Part shown: piece after piece, positions 1 to 8,995 of the stretch
Position numbering within the stretch: position 1 is the first letter of the stretch
How the letters are laid out: every line of letters begins with the position of its first letter
NCBI GenBank assembly: GCA_963765725.1
Contig: CAVXXI010000002.1
Coordinates: forward strand, 124,001 to 188,000
DNA: 64,000 bases
Origin: DASQEH01 sp963765725
GTDB taxonomy: Bacteria > Actinomycetota > Actinomycetes > Propionibacteriales > Nocardioidaceae
Reading direction: 5' to 3'
Notes under the pieces: generated by a model
The model's database searches: none
The model's input: only the letters and a program-made list of their open reading frames with translations
What the model was told of the DNA's origin: nothing
Position numbers and translations under genes: made by a program

Positions 1-235
1 GCAGCTCCCGTGCGGCCTCGAGGACCGCCGAGACGGCCTCGTGGTGCGTGCCGTGCACGAGCTCGGGGGACTCGGCGTCCCGGCCCTCCACGGACAGGGT
101 CATCGCCGCATCGGGTGTACCCAGCCGCTCGGCCAGCCCGGTGAGAGTGCGGTCGCCGGAGGCGGGGTCGATGATCGCGTACTTCAGCGACGAGCTGCCG
201 GCGTTGAGGACGAGAACCGGACCCGGCCGTGACAT
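1..235 (-). CDS. ackA: Acetate kinase, N-terminal part (cut by window edge)
   Basis: On the reverse strand the first 78 codons read MSRPGPVLVLNAGSSSLKYA and on, matching the start of acetate kinase: the phosphate-binding NAGSSSLK loop is at residues 11-18. The family phosphorylates acetate with ATP (or the reverse), normally in the cytosolic phosphotransacetylase-acetate kinase pathway. The ATG is at 233-235. The rest of the gene lies before base 1, so its catalytic core and its partner (usually pta) cannot be seen. The gene is divergent from the serine hydrolase at 271, only 35 bp away. Confidence 0.9.
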   Translation of the reverse strand, partial: MSRPGPVLVLNAGSSSLKYAIIDPASGDRTLTGLAERLGTPDAAMTLSVEGRDAESPELVHGTHHEAVSAVLEAAREL

Positions 236-270
236 GGCCTCAGACTACGGCTGGCCGGTATCGTCTCGGG

Positions 271-1668
271 ATGCCCAAGCTGAGCAGATCATCGTCGCGA
301 TCCCTGTACCGCATCGTCGCCGAACGGCAGAGCAAGTCCCGGGTTCCCGGTCTGTTCGCCGCCGTGGCACGTGACGGCGAGCTGCTCTGGCAGGCCGGGC
401 TCGGCAGCGCCGACCTGGCCACCCCCGGTACGGCGCCGACCGCGGACTCACAGTTCCTCATCGCGTCGATCAGCAAGACCTTCACCGCGGTGCTGGTGAT
501 GGCGCTGCGCGACGAGGGCAGGCTCAGCCTCGACGACACCGTCGACCAGCACATCCCCGAGAGCAAGCACAACGCGGTGACGATCCGCCAGATGCTCAGC
601 CATGTGACGGGGATGCAGCGCGAGCCCGTCGGCGACGTCTGGGAGACGCTGACCTACCCGGATCGGGGCCAGCTCGTCGCCGGCTGGAACGACGCCGAGC
701 GGATCCTCAAGCCGCACTTCCGCTGGCACTACTCCAATCTCGCCTTCTCGATGCTCGGGGAGGTCGTCGCCCGGCTCGACGGACGGGAATGGCAGGACAG
801 CCTTCAGGCCAGGATCCTCGACCCGCTGGGCATGCGGCGTACGTCCCTCGGCCTGGCCGGCAAAGCAGTGACCGGTTACTACGTGCCCCCGTACAGCGAT
901 GTCCCGGTCCGCGAACCGGTCCTCGACATCGCGGCGATGGCCAGCGCCGGAGGCCTTGCCAGCACGGCCGAGGACCTCGTGACGTGGGCACAGTTCCTGG
1001 CGAACCCGACCGACGAGGTGCTGAGTCCCGACACCGTCGAGGAGATGTGCCAGCCGCAGATCATGGCTGACCTGGAGAAGTGGCGGCTCGCCTGGGGGCT
1101 GGGCCTGGAGCTGGTGAAGGTCGAGGACCGCATCTTCGTCGGGCACACCGGTGGCATGCCCGGCCACATCACCGGTCTGTTCGTCCATCGACCATCCGCG
1201 ACGACGGGCGTCGCCTTGATGAACTCGTCCGCGTCGCCGGACCCTGCCGCTCTGGCGGTCGACCTCGCCGGGTACGTGATCGAGAACGAGCCGGCCGACC
1301 CGCCGCTGTGGACACCGGGCACGGAGGTACCGCGTGAACTGGTGGGAATACTCGGTCGCTGGTTCTCCGAAGGGCAGCCGTTCGACTTCAGCGTGCGCGA
1401 AGGTCGGCTCGAGGCGCGCGCGGCCGAGGCGCCCGAGGGCCTGAAGCCGTCGGTGTTCGCCCGCGTCCGTGACGACCTCTACCGCACCGAGTCAGGTCGG
1501 GAGACCGGCGAGCTGTTGCGCGTCACCCGAGACCCCGACGGTACGGTCACGAGGCTCAACTGGGCGACATACCTCGTGACCCGCCAGCCCTACGCCTTCG
1601 GCGAGTGGCTCACCGCCGAGGAGCGGGCTCAGAGCGGTGAGATCTCCTCGTCGTCGAAGCCGCTGTAG
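271..1668 (+). CDS. Serine beta-lactamase-like hydrolase (class C / D-alanyl esterase fold)
   Basis: This 465-residue protein has the three motifs of the penicillin-binding-protein-like serine hydrolases: SISK (S66, K69; SxxK), YSN at 154-156 and HTGG at 292-295, the position of the KTG box. Members cleave esters, amides or beta-lactams through an acyl-serine; the substrate cannot be told from sequence. I chose the ATG at 271 over an in-frame GTG at 229, because the latter would overlap the divergent ackA start. There is no convincing signal peptide, so it is probably cytosolic or loosely membrane-associated. About 100 residues after the catalytic domain resemble the C-terminal lipocalin-like extension of EstB-type proteins. 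Its 3' end overlaps tatC by 40 nt, tail to tail. Confidence 0.85.
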   Translation: MPKLSRSSSRSLYRIVAERQSKSRVPGLFAAVARDGELLWQAGLGSADLATPGTAPTADSQFLIASISKTFTAVLVMALRDEGRLSLDDTVDQHIPESKHNAVTIRQMLSHVTGMQREPVGDVWETLTYPDRGQLVAGWNDAERILKPHFRWHYSNLAFSMLGEVVARLDGREWQDSLQARILDPLGMRRTSLGLAGKAVTGYYVPPYSDVPVREPVLDIAAMASAGGLASTAEDLVTWAQFLANPTDEVLSPDTVEEMCQPQIMADLEKWRLAWGLGLELVKVEDRIFVGHTGGMPGHITGLFVHRPSATTGVALMNSSASPDPAALAVDLAGYVIENEPADPPLWTPGTEVPRELVGILGRWFSEGQPFDFSVREGRLEARAAEAPEGLKPSVFARVRDDLYRTESGRETGELLRVTRDPDGTVTRLNWATYLVTRQPYAFGEWLTAEERAQSGEISSSSKPL

Positions 1669-2528
1669 TCGGGCTCGTTCCCGCCACGACCTCTGCGCTT
1701 GTCGATGACGCGGGCGATCACCTCGGACAGCAAGAACAGCAGGGTCATCGGAATCGCGAGCAGCAGCATCGTGATCGGGTCGGTCGAGGGCGTCGCGACG
1801 GCGGCGAAGACGAACGTCGCCATCACGATCCAGGACCGCCACCGCCCGAGCTGCTTGCCGGACACGATGCCGGCGAGGTTGAGCAGCACGACGAAGAGCG
1901 GGATCTCGAAGGCGACGCCGAACACGAGCAGGACCCGCAGCACGAAGTTGAGGTAGCTGTTGACGTCGATGAGGTTCGAGAGGCCGTCGGGGGTGAAGTT
2001 GAGCATGACGGTGAGGCCCTTCGGCATCACCCAGAAGCCGAGCGCGACGCCGCCCACGAACAGCGGCCCCGCGATCGCGACGAAGACGAGGGTCCAGCGC
2101 CGCTCGTGGCGGTGCAGTCCCGGCATGATGAACGCCCACAGCTCGTACAGCCAGATGGGCGACGAGCCGATGATCCCGGCGACCAGGGACACCTTGGTGC
2201 GCAGGATGAACGCCCCCGTGACCCCGGACGTGAAGATCTGGACGTTCTTCTGCTGCGACTGGTCGAGGTGCGTGATCGCCCGGTGAGCCGGAACGGTCAG
2301 CAGGTGGTATAGGTCGTTGTAGAAGAACCAGGCGACGACTGAGGCGACCACCACCGCGATGACCGCGAAGAACAACCGGTTGCGCAGCTCCTTGAGGTGC
2401 TCGACAAGAGTCATCCGACCCTCTTCGGGGGATGCCGGTACGCCCTCCGACCGAGACACCTGAGCCACTTCGCCCTCCAGGATCGACGCCACGCCGGCCG
2501 TGCCGCCGACTGCATCCTCATCTCGCAT
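1629..2528 (-). CDS. tatC: Twin-arginine translocase subunit TatC
   Basis: TatC is the multispanning receptor of the twin-arginine export machine that moves folded proteins across the cytoplasmic membrane. The conserved N-terminal signature MTLVEHLKELRNRL is present (its Met is at 2414), followed by six hydrophobic segments and the conserved FxVR-like region (NFVLRVLLVFGVAFEIP). With the start at 2528 there are 38 residues ahead of the signature, usual for actinobacteria; a start at 2414 is the alternative, and an open stretch reaches 2624 but would run into the neighbour. TatA/TatB are not adjacent. The C-terminus overlaps the serine hydrolase by 40 nt on the other strand. Confidence 0.9.
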   Translation of the reverse strand: MRDEDAVGGTAGVASILEGEVAQVSRSEGVPASPEEGRMTLVEHLKELRNRLFFAVIAVVVASVVAWFFYNDLYHLLTVPAHRAITHLDQSQQKNVQIFTSGVTGAFILRTKVSLVAGIIGSSPIWLYELWAFIMPGLHRHERRWTLVFVAIAGPLFVGGVALGFWVMPKGLTVMLNFTPDGLSNLIDVNSYLNFVLRVLLVFGVAFEIPLFVVLLNLAGIVSGKQLGRWRSWIVMATFVFAAVATPSTDPITMLLLAIPMTLLFLLSEVIARVIDKRRGRGGNEPDYSGFDDEEISPL

Positions 2529-2580
2529 GCTACGCGTCCGAGCGGCCCGGCTCACGGCTTCGGGCCCCAACGCAACCGCG

Positions 2581-3429
2581 TCAGCCCGGCGGGCCCGCCC
2601 TGATGCGGCGCTGAACCTCGGCAAGGCCCTCAGGCCCGCGCGGCACGCTCCACCAGCTCTCGACCCACCAGGTCACGCCGACGTCTGCCCAGGAGGCTGG
2701 GTCCGGCGGAGCTGTGGTCTTCCACTCCCCGGTGCTGTCGGCCTCCAGAACGACGTCATAGCCCCCCCAGGGCAGGGCCGCCTCCTCGCGGAAGGCTCGC
2801 ACCCGGCTCACGAGCTGCGCCAGACGAAGCAGGTCGGAGGACTGGTCGTCTGAGGCGCCGATGTACTGGGGCAGCAGACCGTCCCAACGGGCGGCGCGCC
2901 GCAGTGACGGCTGCTCGACCCGACCGGAAACCTCGGCCCCGACGACCCACACGGGAGGTCGAGGCCTCTGAACGGGGGCCGCGGGAACCATGAAGTCGGT
3001 CGGCCGGGCCTGGTAGTGCCGCCCGGTGTAGTCGAACGGTTGACCCTGCATCAGGCCGGCATAGATCGCCAGGCACTCGTCGAGCTTCTCGGCGCGGGTC
3101 CGCCGACCCTCGTCGGCCTCGAACGCCGTCCACCCTTCGTGCAGCGCACCGAGGCCCGCCCCGAGAATGGTCCGGCCGCCGCTCAACCGGTCGACCGTAC
3201 CCACGCGCGAGGCGAGGTCCCACGGCCGCACGCGGGGCACCGGAGTCAGCAAGGTGCCGAGGCGGATGCGCTCGGTCTCCATCGCGGCGGCGGCGAGGCT
3301 GACCCACGCGTCGACTCCCCAGACCGCCTCCCATGTGAACACACCGTCCCAGCCGAAGCTCTCGCCGAGAGCGGAGAGCTCCGCGAAGTCACGAGCATCG
3401 GCGTACGGCACCACGAACCCGAATCGCAT
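2581..3429 (-). CDS. Luciferase-like (LLM class) flavin- or F420-dependent oxidoreductase
   Basis: The 282-residue protein begins MRFGFVVPYADARDFAELSA and contains the family features of bacterial-luciferase-type TIM barrels: a DGVFTWE segment, RLGTLLTPVPRVRPWDLA, and the LSGGRTILGAG loop that lines the cofactor phosphate. Such enzymes use reduced FMN or F420; the actinobacterial host makes F420 possible but not shown. It is transcribed leftward just before tatC (52 bp gap) and is divergent from the flavoprotein monooxygenase at 3482, so the two may share a regulatory region of 52 bp. The substrate is unknown. Confidence 0.8.
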   Translation of the reverse strand: MRFGFVVPYADARDFAELSALGESFGWDGVFTWEAVWGVDAWVSLAAAAMETERIRLGTLLTPVPRVRPWDLASRVGTVDRLSGGRTILGAGLGALHEGWTAFEADEGRRTRAEKLDECLAIYAGLMQGQPFDYTGRHYQARPTDFMVPAAPVQRPRPPVWVVGAEVSGRVEQPSLRRAARWDGLLPQYIGASDDQSSDLLRLAQLVSRVRAFREEAALPWGGYDVVLEADSTGEWKTTAPPDPASWADVGVTWWVESWWSVPRGPEGLAEVQRRIRAGPPG

Positions 3430-3481
3430 GGCCAGACCCTATGCCGGCCCGCCGACACATCCGCTGGGTATCGTCGTGGCC

Positions 3482-4975
3482 ATGGCAGAGGTCACCGATG
3501 TCGTCGTCATCGGCAGTGGCTTCTCGGGGATCTGCACGGCGATCCAGCTCAAGCGCGCCGGTCGCCACGACTTCGTGATCCTCGAAAAGGCCGACGACAT
3601 CGGTGGCACGTGGCGCGACAACACGTATCCCGGATGCGCCTGCGACGTCCCGTCGCACCTGTACTCGTTCTCGTTCGAGCCCAACCCCCGCTGGTCGCGG
3701 ATGTTCTCCTCCCAGGACGAGATCTGGAAGTACCTGCGCCACTGCGTCGACGCGTACGGCCTCGCGCCGCACCTCCGCTTCGGCGCCGACGTGACGGGCG
3801 CGCGGTTCGACGAGGACTCGGGCCGCTGGCGGGTCGACGTCAATGGAGTCGACGCGTTCAATTGCCGGATCCTCGTCGCCGGCGTCGGGGCCCTGCACCA
3901 TCCGAAGATCCCGGACCTCCCCGGCCTCGCGTCGTTCACCGGGACGACATTCCACTCGGCCCGGTGGCGCCACGACCACGACCTCGCCGGTCGTGCCGTC
4001 GCGGTGATAGGCACGGGCGCGAGCTCCGTCCAGTTCGTCCCGCAGATCGCTCCTCGGGTCGCCCGGCTCGACCTGTACCAGCGGACTCCCGCCTGGGTGA
4101 CGCCCAAGCCGGACCCTCCGATCGCCGCCGACCGCCAGCAGCTGTACGCCCGGCGGCCGGCCACGCAGCGCGCGATGCGGAGCCTCCTGTACTGGGCGCT
4201 GGAGGCGCGAGGCATCGGCTTCACGACCACGCCGAAGGCGATGGGGCTGCTGGAACGCGAGGCCCGTACCCACCTGCAGCGCCAGGTCGCGGACGCCGAC
4301 CTCCAGGCCCGGCTGACTCCGCACTACCAGATCGGCTGCAAACGGGTACTGCTCTCCGACGACTTCTACCCCGCCCTCCAGCGCGACAACGTCCAGCTGG
4401 TCACCGACCCGATCGCCGAGGTGACACCCGACGGGATCCGGACCGTGGACGGGGTGCAGCGAGACGTCGACACGATCATCTTCGGGACCGGGTTCGACGT
4501 CAGCGCGAACCTGGTACGCCTTGACCTCGTCGGTCGCGGGGGCAGGTCGCTCGGCCACATCTGGGCGGAGGAAGGGATCGGTGCGCACCTCGGCATCACT
4601 GTCAGCGGGTTCCCCAACCTGTTCCTCCTGCTCGGGCCGAACACGGGCCTCGGGCACACGTCGGTGGTATTCATGATCGAGTCGCAGGCCCGGTACGTCA
4701 CCCGGGCGCTCGACCTCATGGACTCCTCGGGCGCCTCGACGATCGAGGTCCGGGCCGACGCCCAGCAGCGCTTCGTGCACCAGGTCCAGTCCCGGCTGGA
4801 CCGGACGGTGTGGCAGTCGGGCTGCCGGAGCTGGTACCTCGATGAGAACGGCCGGAACTTCACGATCTGGCCGCACGTCACGTGGCGGTACTGGCTGCGG
4901 ACCCGCCGACCGCGGCCGGCCGACTTCGTCTTGCAAGAGCGCCGGTCGGGCTCGCCTCAGACGGCGGCGATGTAG
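3482..4975 (+). CDS. Flavin-containing Baeyer-Villiger-type monooxygenase
   Basis: The 497-residue protein has an N-terminal FAD-binding GxGxxG (VVIGSGFSG, residues 8-16), a second Rossmann motif for NADPH (VIGTGASSVQ), and between them the Baeyer-Villiger fingerprint FxGxxxHxxxW (FTGTTFHSARW). A late FGTGFD motif matches the FATGY-like element of this group. These enzymes insert oxygen next to a carbonyl or oxidise heteroatoms in ketones, steroids or similar compounds. The start ATG at 3482 is well placed after the divergent oxidoreductase gene; an open frame further upstream (from 3167) lies inside that gene and is ignored. The 3' end overlaps cystathionine beta-synthase by 19 nt. The substrate cannot be named. 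Confidence 0.85.
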   Translation: MAEVTDVVVIGSGFSGICTAIQLKRAGRHDFVILEKADDIGGTWRDNTYPGCACDVPSHLYSFSFEPNPRWSRMFSSQDEIWKYLRHCVDAYGLAPHLRFGADVTGARFDEDSGRWRVDVNGVDAFNCRILVAGVGALHHPKIPDLPGLASFTGTTFHSARWRHDHDLAGRAVAVIGTGASSVQFVPQIAPRVARLDLYQRTPAWVTPKPDPPIAADRQQLYARRPATQRAMRSLLYWALEARGIGFTTTPKAMGLLEREARTHLQRQVADADLQARLTPHYQIGCKRVLLSDDFYPALQRDNVQLVTDPIAEVTPDGIRTVDGVQRDVDTIIFGTGFDVSANLVRLDLVGRGGRSLGHIWAEEGIGAHLGITVSGFPNLFLLLGPNTGLGHTSVVFMIESQARYVTRALDLMDSSGASTIEVRADAQQRFVHQVQSRLDRTVWQSGCRSWYLDENGRNFTIWPHVTWRYWLRTRRPRPADFVLQERRSGSPQTAAM

Positions 4976-6327
4976 CTCAGCAGGTCCTGGCGGGTGAGCA
5001 CGCCGACGGGCTTGCCGTCCTCCTGGACGAGCACGGCGTCGGCCTCGTGCAGCCGCTCGACGGCCTCCGCGACGGGCTCGCCCGAGCCGACGGTCGGGAG
5101 CGGCTCGGCCATGTGGTCCTCCACGCGGTCGGTCAGCCGAGCGCGGCCTGCGTACAGCGCGTCGAGCAGGTCGCGCTCGCTCACGGCCCCGGCCACCTCC
5201 GCGGCCATTACCGGCGGTTCGGCACGCACGACCGGCATCTGGGAGACGGCGTACTCGCGCAGGATCGCGACCGCCTGGGCGATCGTCTCGTTGGGATGGG
5301 TGTGCACGAGGTCGGGAAGCCGGCCGTCCTTGCCGCGCAGCACATCGCCGACGGTGAGCTCGGTGGGCTGGCCGAGGAAGCCGTACTGGGCCAGCCACCC
5401 GTCGTCGAAGACCTTGGTGAGGTAGCCCCGGCCACCGTCGGGCAGCAGTACCACGATGACGGCATCGGGGTCGTCGAGCTCGGCGGCGAGCCGGATCGCG
5501 GCCGCTGCCGCCATCCCGGACGAGCCCCCGACAAGGAGGGCCTCCTCGCGAGCCAGCCGGCGGGCGGTCACGAACGAGTCCTTGTCGGAGACCGCGATGA
5601 TCCGGTCGGGGATGCTCGCGTCGTACGTCGACGGCCAGAAGTCCTCGCCGACCCCTTCGACGAGGTACGGCCGGCCGGTGCCGCCGGAGTACACGGACCC
5701 CTCGGGGTCGGCACCCACGATCTGGACCCGGCCGTCGGAGACCTCCTTCAGGTAGCGGCCCACGCCGCTGATCGTCCCGCCCGTGCCGACGCCCGCCACG
5801 AAGTGGGTCACCTTGCCGTCGGTCTGCCTCCAGATCTCCGGACCGGTCTGCTCGTAGTGGCTGAGAGGGTTGTTGACGTTGGAGTACTGGTCGGGCTTCC
5901 AGGCTCCTTCGATCTCCCCGACGAGTCGGTCGGACACGTTGTAGTAGCTGTCGGGATGCTCGGGCGGGACGGCCGTCGGACACACGACGACGCGGGCGCC
6001 GTACGCCTTGAGGACGTTGCGCTTGTCCTCGCTGACCTTGTCCGGGCAGACGAAGACGCACGAGTACCCCCTCGCCTGTGCGACCATCGCGAGCCCCACG
6101 CCGGTGTTGCCCGACGTCGGCTCCACGATCGTGCCGCCCGGCTTGAGGTCGCCGGACTTCTCCGCGGCGTCCACCATGCGCAGCGCGATACGGTCCTTCA
6201 CTGAACCGCCCGGGTTCATGTACTCGATCTTGGCAAGCACTGTCCCTCGGGCTTTGCCGGTCGTGCTGCCCAGTTTCAGCAGCGGGGTGTTACCGACGAG
6301 CTCGAGAAGGGTCTCCACGTAATCCAC
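4957..6327 (-). CDS. cbs: Cystathionine beta-synthase
   Basis: This PLP enzyme joins homocysteine and serine to make cystathionine in transsulfuration. The N-terminal fold-type II domain has the lysine that binds PLP (K44 in NPGGSVKDR), the SGNTG substrate loop at 72-76 and the phosphate-binding GTGGT. Two CBS domains fill the C-terminal third (from about residue 335), which separates it from plain cysteine synthase and gives the usual 456-residue length. The start is GTG at 6325-6327. A close alternative is an O-acetylserine-dependent sulfhydrylase with CBS domains; no cystathionine gamma-lyase is present nearby to settle this. Confidence 0.85.
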   Translation of the reverse strand: MDYVETLLELVGNTPLLKLGSTTGKARGTVLAKIEYMNPGGSVKDRIALRMVDAAEKSGDLKPGGTIVEPTSGNTGVGLAMVAQARGYSCVFVCPDKVSEDKRNVLKAYGARVVVCPTAVPPEHPDSYYNVSDRLVGEIEGAWKPDQYSNVNNPLSHYEQTGPEIWRQTDGKVTHFVAGVGTGGTISGVGRYLKEVSDGRVQIVGADPEGSVYSGGTGRPYLVEGVGEDFWPSTYDASIPDRIIAVSDKDSFVTARRLAREEALLVGGSSGMAAAAAIRLAAELDDPDAVIVVLLPDGGRGYLTKVFDDGWLAQYGFLGQPTELTVGDVLRGKDGRLPDLVHTHPNETIAQAVAILREYAVSQMPVVRAEPPVMAAEVAGAVSERDLLDALYAGRARLTDRVEDHMAEPLPTVGSGEPVAEAVERLHEADAVLVQEDGKPVGVLTRQDLLSYIAAV

Positions 6328-6442
6328 GCCGCAAGCCTAGGCGTCGGACCGGCTACGCCTTCCGCGAACCTGCCTGAGCAGGTCCACACGCTCTCTAGAC
6401 TGAAAGCAAACTGAGAGACGACATCGACAGGAGTGCAGCGAC
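6328..6442. promoter_or_regulatory. Divergent intergenic region cbs / SGNH hydrolase
   Basis: This 115-bp gap separates two divergent genes. It holds a perfect 6-bp stem with a 4-nt loop (ACCTGC-ctga-GCAGGT, 6368-6383) and, to its right, a TAGACT hexamer at 6396-6401 that fits an actinobacterial -10 box for the rightward gene. No matching -35 box is evident, so the promoter call is weak. Confidence 0.3.
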
Positions 6443-7489
6443 GTGAGCAGGGCCGGTGCGGCACGCAGGCTTGCGACGGCGGCGGCTGTCGGCGGTGGCG
6501 GGCTCGGCCTGTTCGGGGGATCGCTGTACGGCCTGCTGATAGCGCAGGCGAAGTTCGCCCGGCGCAAGATCGGCAACGTCAAGGACAAGGCGCCCGATCC
6601 CGACGGCGTGTACGGCGTCGGGATGCCCGGGTCGCCGCTGCGGCTGGCGGTGCTCGGCGACTCCGCGGCTGCAGGGTATGGCGCGCGGACCCCTGACGAG
6701 ACGTTCGGTGCCGTACTCGCGACGGGGCTCGCCGACCAGGCGCAGCGGCCTGTCCACCTGACGTGCCTGGCGGCCAACGGTGCGCAGACGTCGGCCCTGG
6801 AGGGCCAGATCCGCCGGGCCCTCGAGTACGAGCCGGAGGTCTGCGCCGTCATCATCGGCGCCAACGACGTGACCCACAAGGTACGGCCGTCGGATTCCCT
6901 GCGGTACCTGAAGAGCGCCGTTTCGGCCCTGCGGGCTGCGGGCAGCGAGGTCGTCGTCGGTACCTGTCCCGACCTCGGTACGGTGCGGCCCATCCCTCCG
7001 CCGCTGCGGCAGGTGGCGAGGACGTGGAGCCGTCGGCTCGCCGCAGCACAGGCGATCGCGGTCATCGAGTCCGGCGGGCGGGCGGTCTCGCTGGCCACGA
7101 TCCTCGGGGCGGAGTTCGCCGCCGGGGCCAGCGACCTGTTCGGGCCCGACCAGTTCCACCCGTCGCCGGCCGGCTACCGGGCGTGCGCATCAGCCATGCT
7201 GCCGTCGGTCGCGGCGGCTGCGGGCATCGGAGCCGACGTCGGCTACGAGCCGGCCCGTGGTGAAGGCGTGCTATCTCTCGCGCGCGCCGCGGCTCTTGCG
7301 GCCGACAGCACCGGCACCGAGGTGACCCAGGCGGAGCAGGTCGCCGGCAGTCGCGGTCCGCGCGGTCGGCTGGCGCTGCTGCGCCATCGGCGGCGGACAG
7401 CGATACCGGCGCCCGGCAAGGTGGAGACGGAGCTGGGGCCGGTCGACACGGGGCGTAGCGACGACCTGCCGGAGCTGCCGTCGCGATAG
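6443..7489 (+). CDS. SGNH/GDSL-family hydrolase, membrane-anchored
   Basis: The GTG-initiated 348-residue protein starts with a hydrophobic stretch (residues 11-35) that could act as signal anchor. The catalytic SGNH blocks are clear: GDSAAAG (S74), the block III GAND motif in IIGANDVTH, and a terminal DQFHPS in which D and H complete the triad. The family comprises lipases, esterases and carbohydrate deacetylases. After the catalytic domain there are about 95 low-complexity residues rich in Ala, Arg and Pro. The substrate is not predictable; the actinobacterial homologues I know of are annotated only as SGNH hydrolases. Confidence 0.8.
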   Translation: MSRAGAARRLATAAAVGGGGLGLFGGSLYGLLIAQAKFARRKIGNVKDKAPDPDGVYGVGMPGSPLRLAVLGDSAAAGYGARTPDETFGAVLATGLADQAQRPVHLTCLAANGAQTSALEGQIRRALEYEPEVCAVIIGANDVTHKVRPSDSLRYLKSAVSALRAAGSEVVVGTCPDLGTVRPIPPPLRQVARTWSRRLAAAQAIAVIESGGRAVSLATILGAEFAAGASDLFGPDQFHPSPAGYRACASAMLPSVAAAAGIGADVGYEPARGEGVLSLARAAALAADSTGTEVTQAEQVAGSRGPRGRLALLRHRRRTAIPAPGKVETELGPVDTGRSDDLPELPSR

Positions 7490-7593
7490 CGGTCCGGCTC
7501 CACCATCGGGGTGCAGTTCGAGCGAACGGGTTGTGTCGCCCGCAGCCATGAGGCAGGCTCTGATCAACCGAGGCGCGACGTTCAGGAGACACC

Positions 7594-7824
7594 ATGGGTC
7601 TGCACCACTCCGAGGAGACGCATCAGATGCTGCTCGCCAGGATCCCCGGGGCGACAGGGCGTCCGGTGCAGGAGTGGCTGGGACAGCTCGAGCAGGGCCC
7701 GGGACTGTTGCGCTTTGACGAGCGGGTCAACTGGCTCCGTGACGAATACAACCTCTCCCACGGGCATGCGACCGCCATCGTGCACGAGCACGACCTGCGC
7801 CGAGCCCACCGCTCCTTCGAGTAG
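7594..7824 (+). CDS. DUF4287 domain protein
   Basis: This 76-residue protein begins MGLHHSEETHQMLLARIPG and contains the RVNWLRDEYNLSHGHATAIVHEHD segment (split here only by reading order) typical of the DUF4287 family. No function is established for the family. A good ribosome binding site, AGGAG, sits 7 nt before the ATG. The first array of the 22-bp repeat family begins 14 bp after the stop codon. Confidence 0.75.
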   Translation: MGLHHSEETHQMLLARIPGATGRPVQEWLGQLEQGPGLLRFDERVNWLRDEYNLSHGHATAIVHEHDLRRAHRSFE

Positions 7825-7838
7825 CCCTTCCCCCGCCC

Positions 7839-8138
7839 ATCGAGCGGGCGCAAACGTCCGGTCGAGCGGGCGCAAATGTCCGATCGAGTGGGCGCAAATG
7901 TCCGATCGAGTGGGCAAGAACGTTCGCTCGAGCGGCCAAGAATGTGGCCCCGAGAGGGCAGAGATGCACGCTCAATCGGCAAGAGGGGTGCGGCCGGGTC
8001 AACGAGCGGGAGTCCCGCCCCAGTCGGCGGCGTATCTCCGCCCGCTCGACGCAACATTTGCGCCCGTTCGGGCAACATATGCGCCCGCTCGAGGCAACAT
8101 TTGCGCCCGCTCGAGGCGACATATGCGCCCGCTCGACG
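7839..8138. repeat. 22-bp repeat array 1 (converging units)
   Basis: Contiguous 22-bp units without spacers. Rightward copies begin at 7839, 7861, 7883, 7905, 7927 and 7949, with two very degenerate ones to about 8014; the best have the core GAGCGGGCGCAAATGT. Leftward copies run 8031-8050 (partial) then 8051-8072, 8073-8094, 8095-8116 and 8117-8138 with the core ACATTTGCGCCCGCTCGA. The array fills the whole gap between the stop of the DUF4287 gene (7824) and the stop of the Bax-inhibitor gene (8144). The two halves are complementary, so a transcript through the gap could fold into a stem of roughly four units. Related arrays lie at 45492 and 55485. Confidence 0.9.
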
Positions 8139-8143
8139 GGGGG

Positions 8144-8995
8144 TCAGTTGTTGCGCATGATCGCGAGGATCCGCAGCAGCTCCACGTAGATCAAGATCAG
8201 CGACGCCGTCAACGCGAACGCCGCCCGCCACGACTCCTGCTCCGGCGCCCCTGCCGCGACCCCGCGCTCGACCATGTCGAAGTCGAGGATCAGGTAGAAG
8301 ACACCCAGGGCCAGCCCCAGGAAGCTCATGATCAGACCGAGCCCGCCGAAGTCGTTGAAGCCGATGGAAGCCCCGAACTGGTACAGGATGAAGTCGAGAA
8401 ACGTGACGACGAAGAACCCCATGCCCGCTATCACGACGAACCTGCGGAAGCGGCTGGACACCTGGATGTCGAAGAACTTGTACGCCGCGAGAGTCGCGAC
8501 GAAGGCAGCCACCGTTCCCGTCACTGCCTGTGCGACGATCCCCTTGTAGAACATCTGCTCGAACGCCTCGGAGGCGGCGCCGAGGAAGAACCCCTGCGCT
8601 ACCGCGTACAAGACGACGAGTGCCGGCGAGATCACCCGCTTGAAGCTCAGGACCAACCCGAGCCCGGCGCCGACGAGCGCACCGCCGATCCAGGCCACAC
8701 CGACGTAGTTGGCCTCGCCGGGCGACGAGCCGTCGGGCAGGTACACCCAGGTAGCGGCGGCGGTCGCGACCACGATCAGGAGCGTCAGCGCGGTGTGGGA
8801 GATGACGGAGTCGATCGTCATCCGCTCCTGCAGGGCGGGACCGGTCGGGTAGCTCCAGGTGGAGGGATCGGTACGGCCTGCGCCGTAGCCTGAGTACCCG
8901 CGGCCGCCGGCGGGATACGCCTGCTGCCCGTAGCCCCTGGCGGCGCGACCGTTGAACGTCTCGCTGTTGACCAGGATGGGGTTGCGGCTCTCCAT
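8144..8995 (-). CDS. Bax inhibitor-1/YccA family membrane protein
   Basis: The 283-residue protein has a 60-residue Gly/Tyr/Ser-rich cytosolic N-terminus followed by seven hydrophobic helices, the layout of actinobacterial Bax1-I/YccA proteins. The ATG at 8995 gives the usual start MESRNPILVNSETF. Some family members are pH-dependent calcium leak channels; the role in actinobacteria is unknown. The gene is transcribed leftward and its stop is 5 bp from the last 22-bp repeat. An open frame extends to 9310 but has no feature of this family, so I did not use it. Confidence 0.85.
   Translation of the reverse strand: MESRNPILVNSETFNGRAARGYGQQAYPAGGRGYSGYGAGRTDPSTWSYPTGPALQERMTIDSVISHTALTLLIVVATAAATWVYLPDGSSPGEANYVGVAWIGGALVGAGLGLVLSFKRVISPALVVLYAVAQGFFLGAASEAFEQMFYKGIVAQAVTGTVAAFVATLAAYKFFDIQVSSRFRRFVVIAGMGFFVVTFLDFILYQFGASIGFNDFGGLGLIMSFLGLALGVFYLILDFDMVERGVAAGAPEQESWRAAFALTASLILIYVELLRILAIMRNN

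Noticed and set aside
3389..6061. 890-codon leftward open frame
   Set aside because: It is a shadow of the monooxygenase and of cbs in another frame, with no family resemblance and Arg/Pro-rich composition.
7511..8893. Long rightward open frame through repeat array 1 and into the Bax-inhibitor gene
   Set aside because: It is antisense to a real gene and runs through non-coding 22-bp repeats; high GC keeps the frame open by chance.
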